This document shows, one piece after another, positions 63,001 through 64,000 of a stretch of DNA of 64,000 nucleotides (position 1 is the stretch's first letter; every line of letters starts with the position of its first letter). The notes beneath the pieces are model-generated. The model ran no database searches. It saw only the letters and a program-made list of their open reading frames with translations, and had not been told where the DNA came from. This DNA comes from Takakia lepidozioides (Eukaryota > Streptophyta > Takakiopsida > Takakiales > Takakiaceae), in the NCBI GenBank assembly GCA_030704615.1, contig CM060732.1, positions 33,833,053 to 33,897,052 on the forward strand, written 5' to 3'. The translations under genes and the position numbers were made by a program.

Positions 63001-64000
63001 ACCAGAATGAGATGAGAGCTCCTGTGAATGAGGGCCCAGTGGTGGCAGCTCAACATGGTTAGGCCAGTGTGTGTACCAGAAGTAAGTACAATGATAGTAA
63101 CAGAAGCAAAGCCAAACTAATACCTCCAGTATTGAGGAGGATGATGATAATGGAATGGCAAGGTGTGGCAGTGATATATCTGAAGATGATGAGGGCTTGG
63201 AGAGATGAGAAAGGAACTGCACAAGAAGGTGGCAGATACCATAAGGGAAATGCAGAGAGTACTGATATTCCTGTGGCAGATTCCTCTGATTCCGATGGAG
63301 AAGAAGAAGTGGAGTGAGGATGAAAGGAAGAGAAGAAGATGCAGACATGCAAAGTAATGAAGAGGACTTTGGTTGAAGTAATATTGCCAGACCAAAGCAG
63401 AGATTATCATTGGACAGCTATTGGCTGTGGCACCTTATTGTAGGCACAGGCTGTATCAAGCAATCAATCGAATTGCCCAAGGAGGACAGGAAACACAGAC
63501 CTGAACAGCCAAAGGTGACCAGTTTATAATGTGAAGCCCGGAAGTAATGGGGGGAGGAGAAACAGTCATGGACTTGATGATTCTATGCCAGAATCCAATT
63601 GAGAATTGGAAAGACACAAAACTAAACTGATGTACTGATAGATGGAGGTTCTGGTGGAGTGAATATCATGACAGACCAATTAAGAAAGAAGGCTGGTCTA
63701 AGTAAAGTAACATGAAAACCAGCCCCATTACAAGTAAACAATGGCCAGATCAAAGTAGAAGTGTACAGCCATTGGGATTAATAAGAGGAGTTAAGATAAC
63801 AGATACAAAGAAGATGATCTTTATGTCACAGTAACTGGTCGTGAAGATGGATGAAGTCATGAGGCTTACTCCTTAATTGGGACGTCCGTGGCGATGTCCG
63901 TGGCTGAAAACAGGCCAGGTATTCTATCACTGGAATTCTCAGTTACTAACCGTGCATAATGGGATACACGAGGATACAAAATTACCAACAAAGAATCTTC
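63001..64000 (+). pseudogene. gag-pro: Gypsy gag-protease fragment, indel-rich
   Basis: Matches 32845-33790: NEMRAPVNEGPVVAA, then short in-frame pieces (DIPVADSSDSDGEEE, GQLLAVAPYCRHRLYQ, MADQ-region, LGRPWL-region). Differences are dominated by one- to three-base insertions and losses every 15-40 bases, with few substitutions. Orientation is opposite to the gypsy copy left of transposon copy 2, so it is not the simple continuation of that copy. Confidence 0.88.

Noticed and set aside
1-64000. tRNA and rRNA genes
   Set aside because: Scanned by eye for tRNA arms and conserved rRNA blocks; only primer-binding sites complementary to a tRNA end were seen.

Overview
The window looks like nuclear DNA of a streptophyte plant, most plausibly a seed-free land plant (fern, lycophyte or bryophyte; the sequence alone does not decide). 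The signs are PLS-type pentatricopeptide (PPR) repeats, a chromodomain Ty3/gypsy element, a second plant-style gypsy lineage with an extra gene behind integrase, and intron-bearing transposon genes. No rRNA, tRNA, conserved housekeeping gene or CRISPR array was recognised. The window is almost entirely nested and rearranged mobile elements.

Layout. 1-2684: degenerate repeats around a PPR pseudogene fragment. 2685-9675: a chromovirus with two LTRs, an initiator-Met-tRNA primer site, gag-protease-RT-RNaseH-integrase-chromodomain, broken by about six one- or two-base frameshifts. 9676-10762: no gene, four CACGTG boxes. 10763 to about 21200: a large DNA transposon (copy 1). About 21480-28000: a related, cleaner element (element 2) in the same orientation. 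28001-28500: N block. 28501-30156: two oppositely oriented gypsy fragments. 30155-38518: a long second-lineage gypsy element on the plus strand, followed by an inverted fragment and an LTR (38638-39431). 39432-54228: a minus-strand copy of the same lineage, split at 45215-53536 by a young nested LTR element that carries a single open reading frame (gag-like head, PPR-like segment). 54229-62500: transposon copy 2, inserted into the gypsy pol gene. 62501-63000: N block. 63001-64000: indel-rich gypsy gag-protease fragment.

The most interesting system is the DNA transposon seen three times (copy 1, element 2, copy 2). Each has a plus-strand gene for a MULE-like DDE transposase with a zinc-binding region and, divergently on the minus strand, a multi-exon gene. 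Combining copies, that gene encodes a basic N-terminus, a ParB-like segment (WDGNHR motif), uncharacterised segments and a circularly permuted (beta-class order) DNA methyltransferase-like domain: DIPDG motif, then DLTCGTG, then VFAFEPD. Between the divergent genes, and again inside an intron of the methyltransferase gene, lie arrays of near-perfect palindromes with a shared GGCGCC-type core but different arms. This suggests an element that encodes its own DNA-modifying or DNA-binding factor and carries arrayed target sites. That role is inference; the gene order, motifs and arrays are visible in the sequence.

Caution: from about 57 kb to the end, differences from the other copies are mainly one-base insertions and deletions, which resembles uncorrected long-read sequence. 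The inverted gypsy junctions and the N blocks also need checking before any biological reading.
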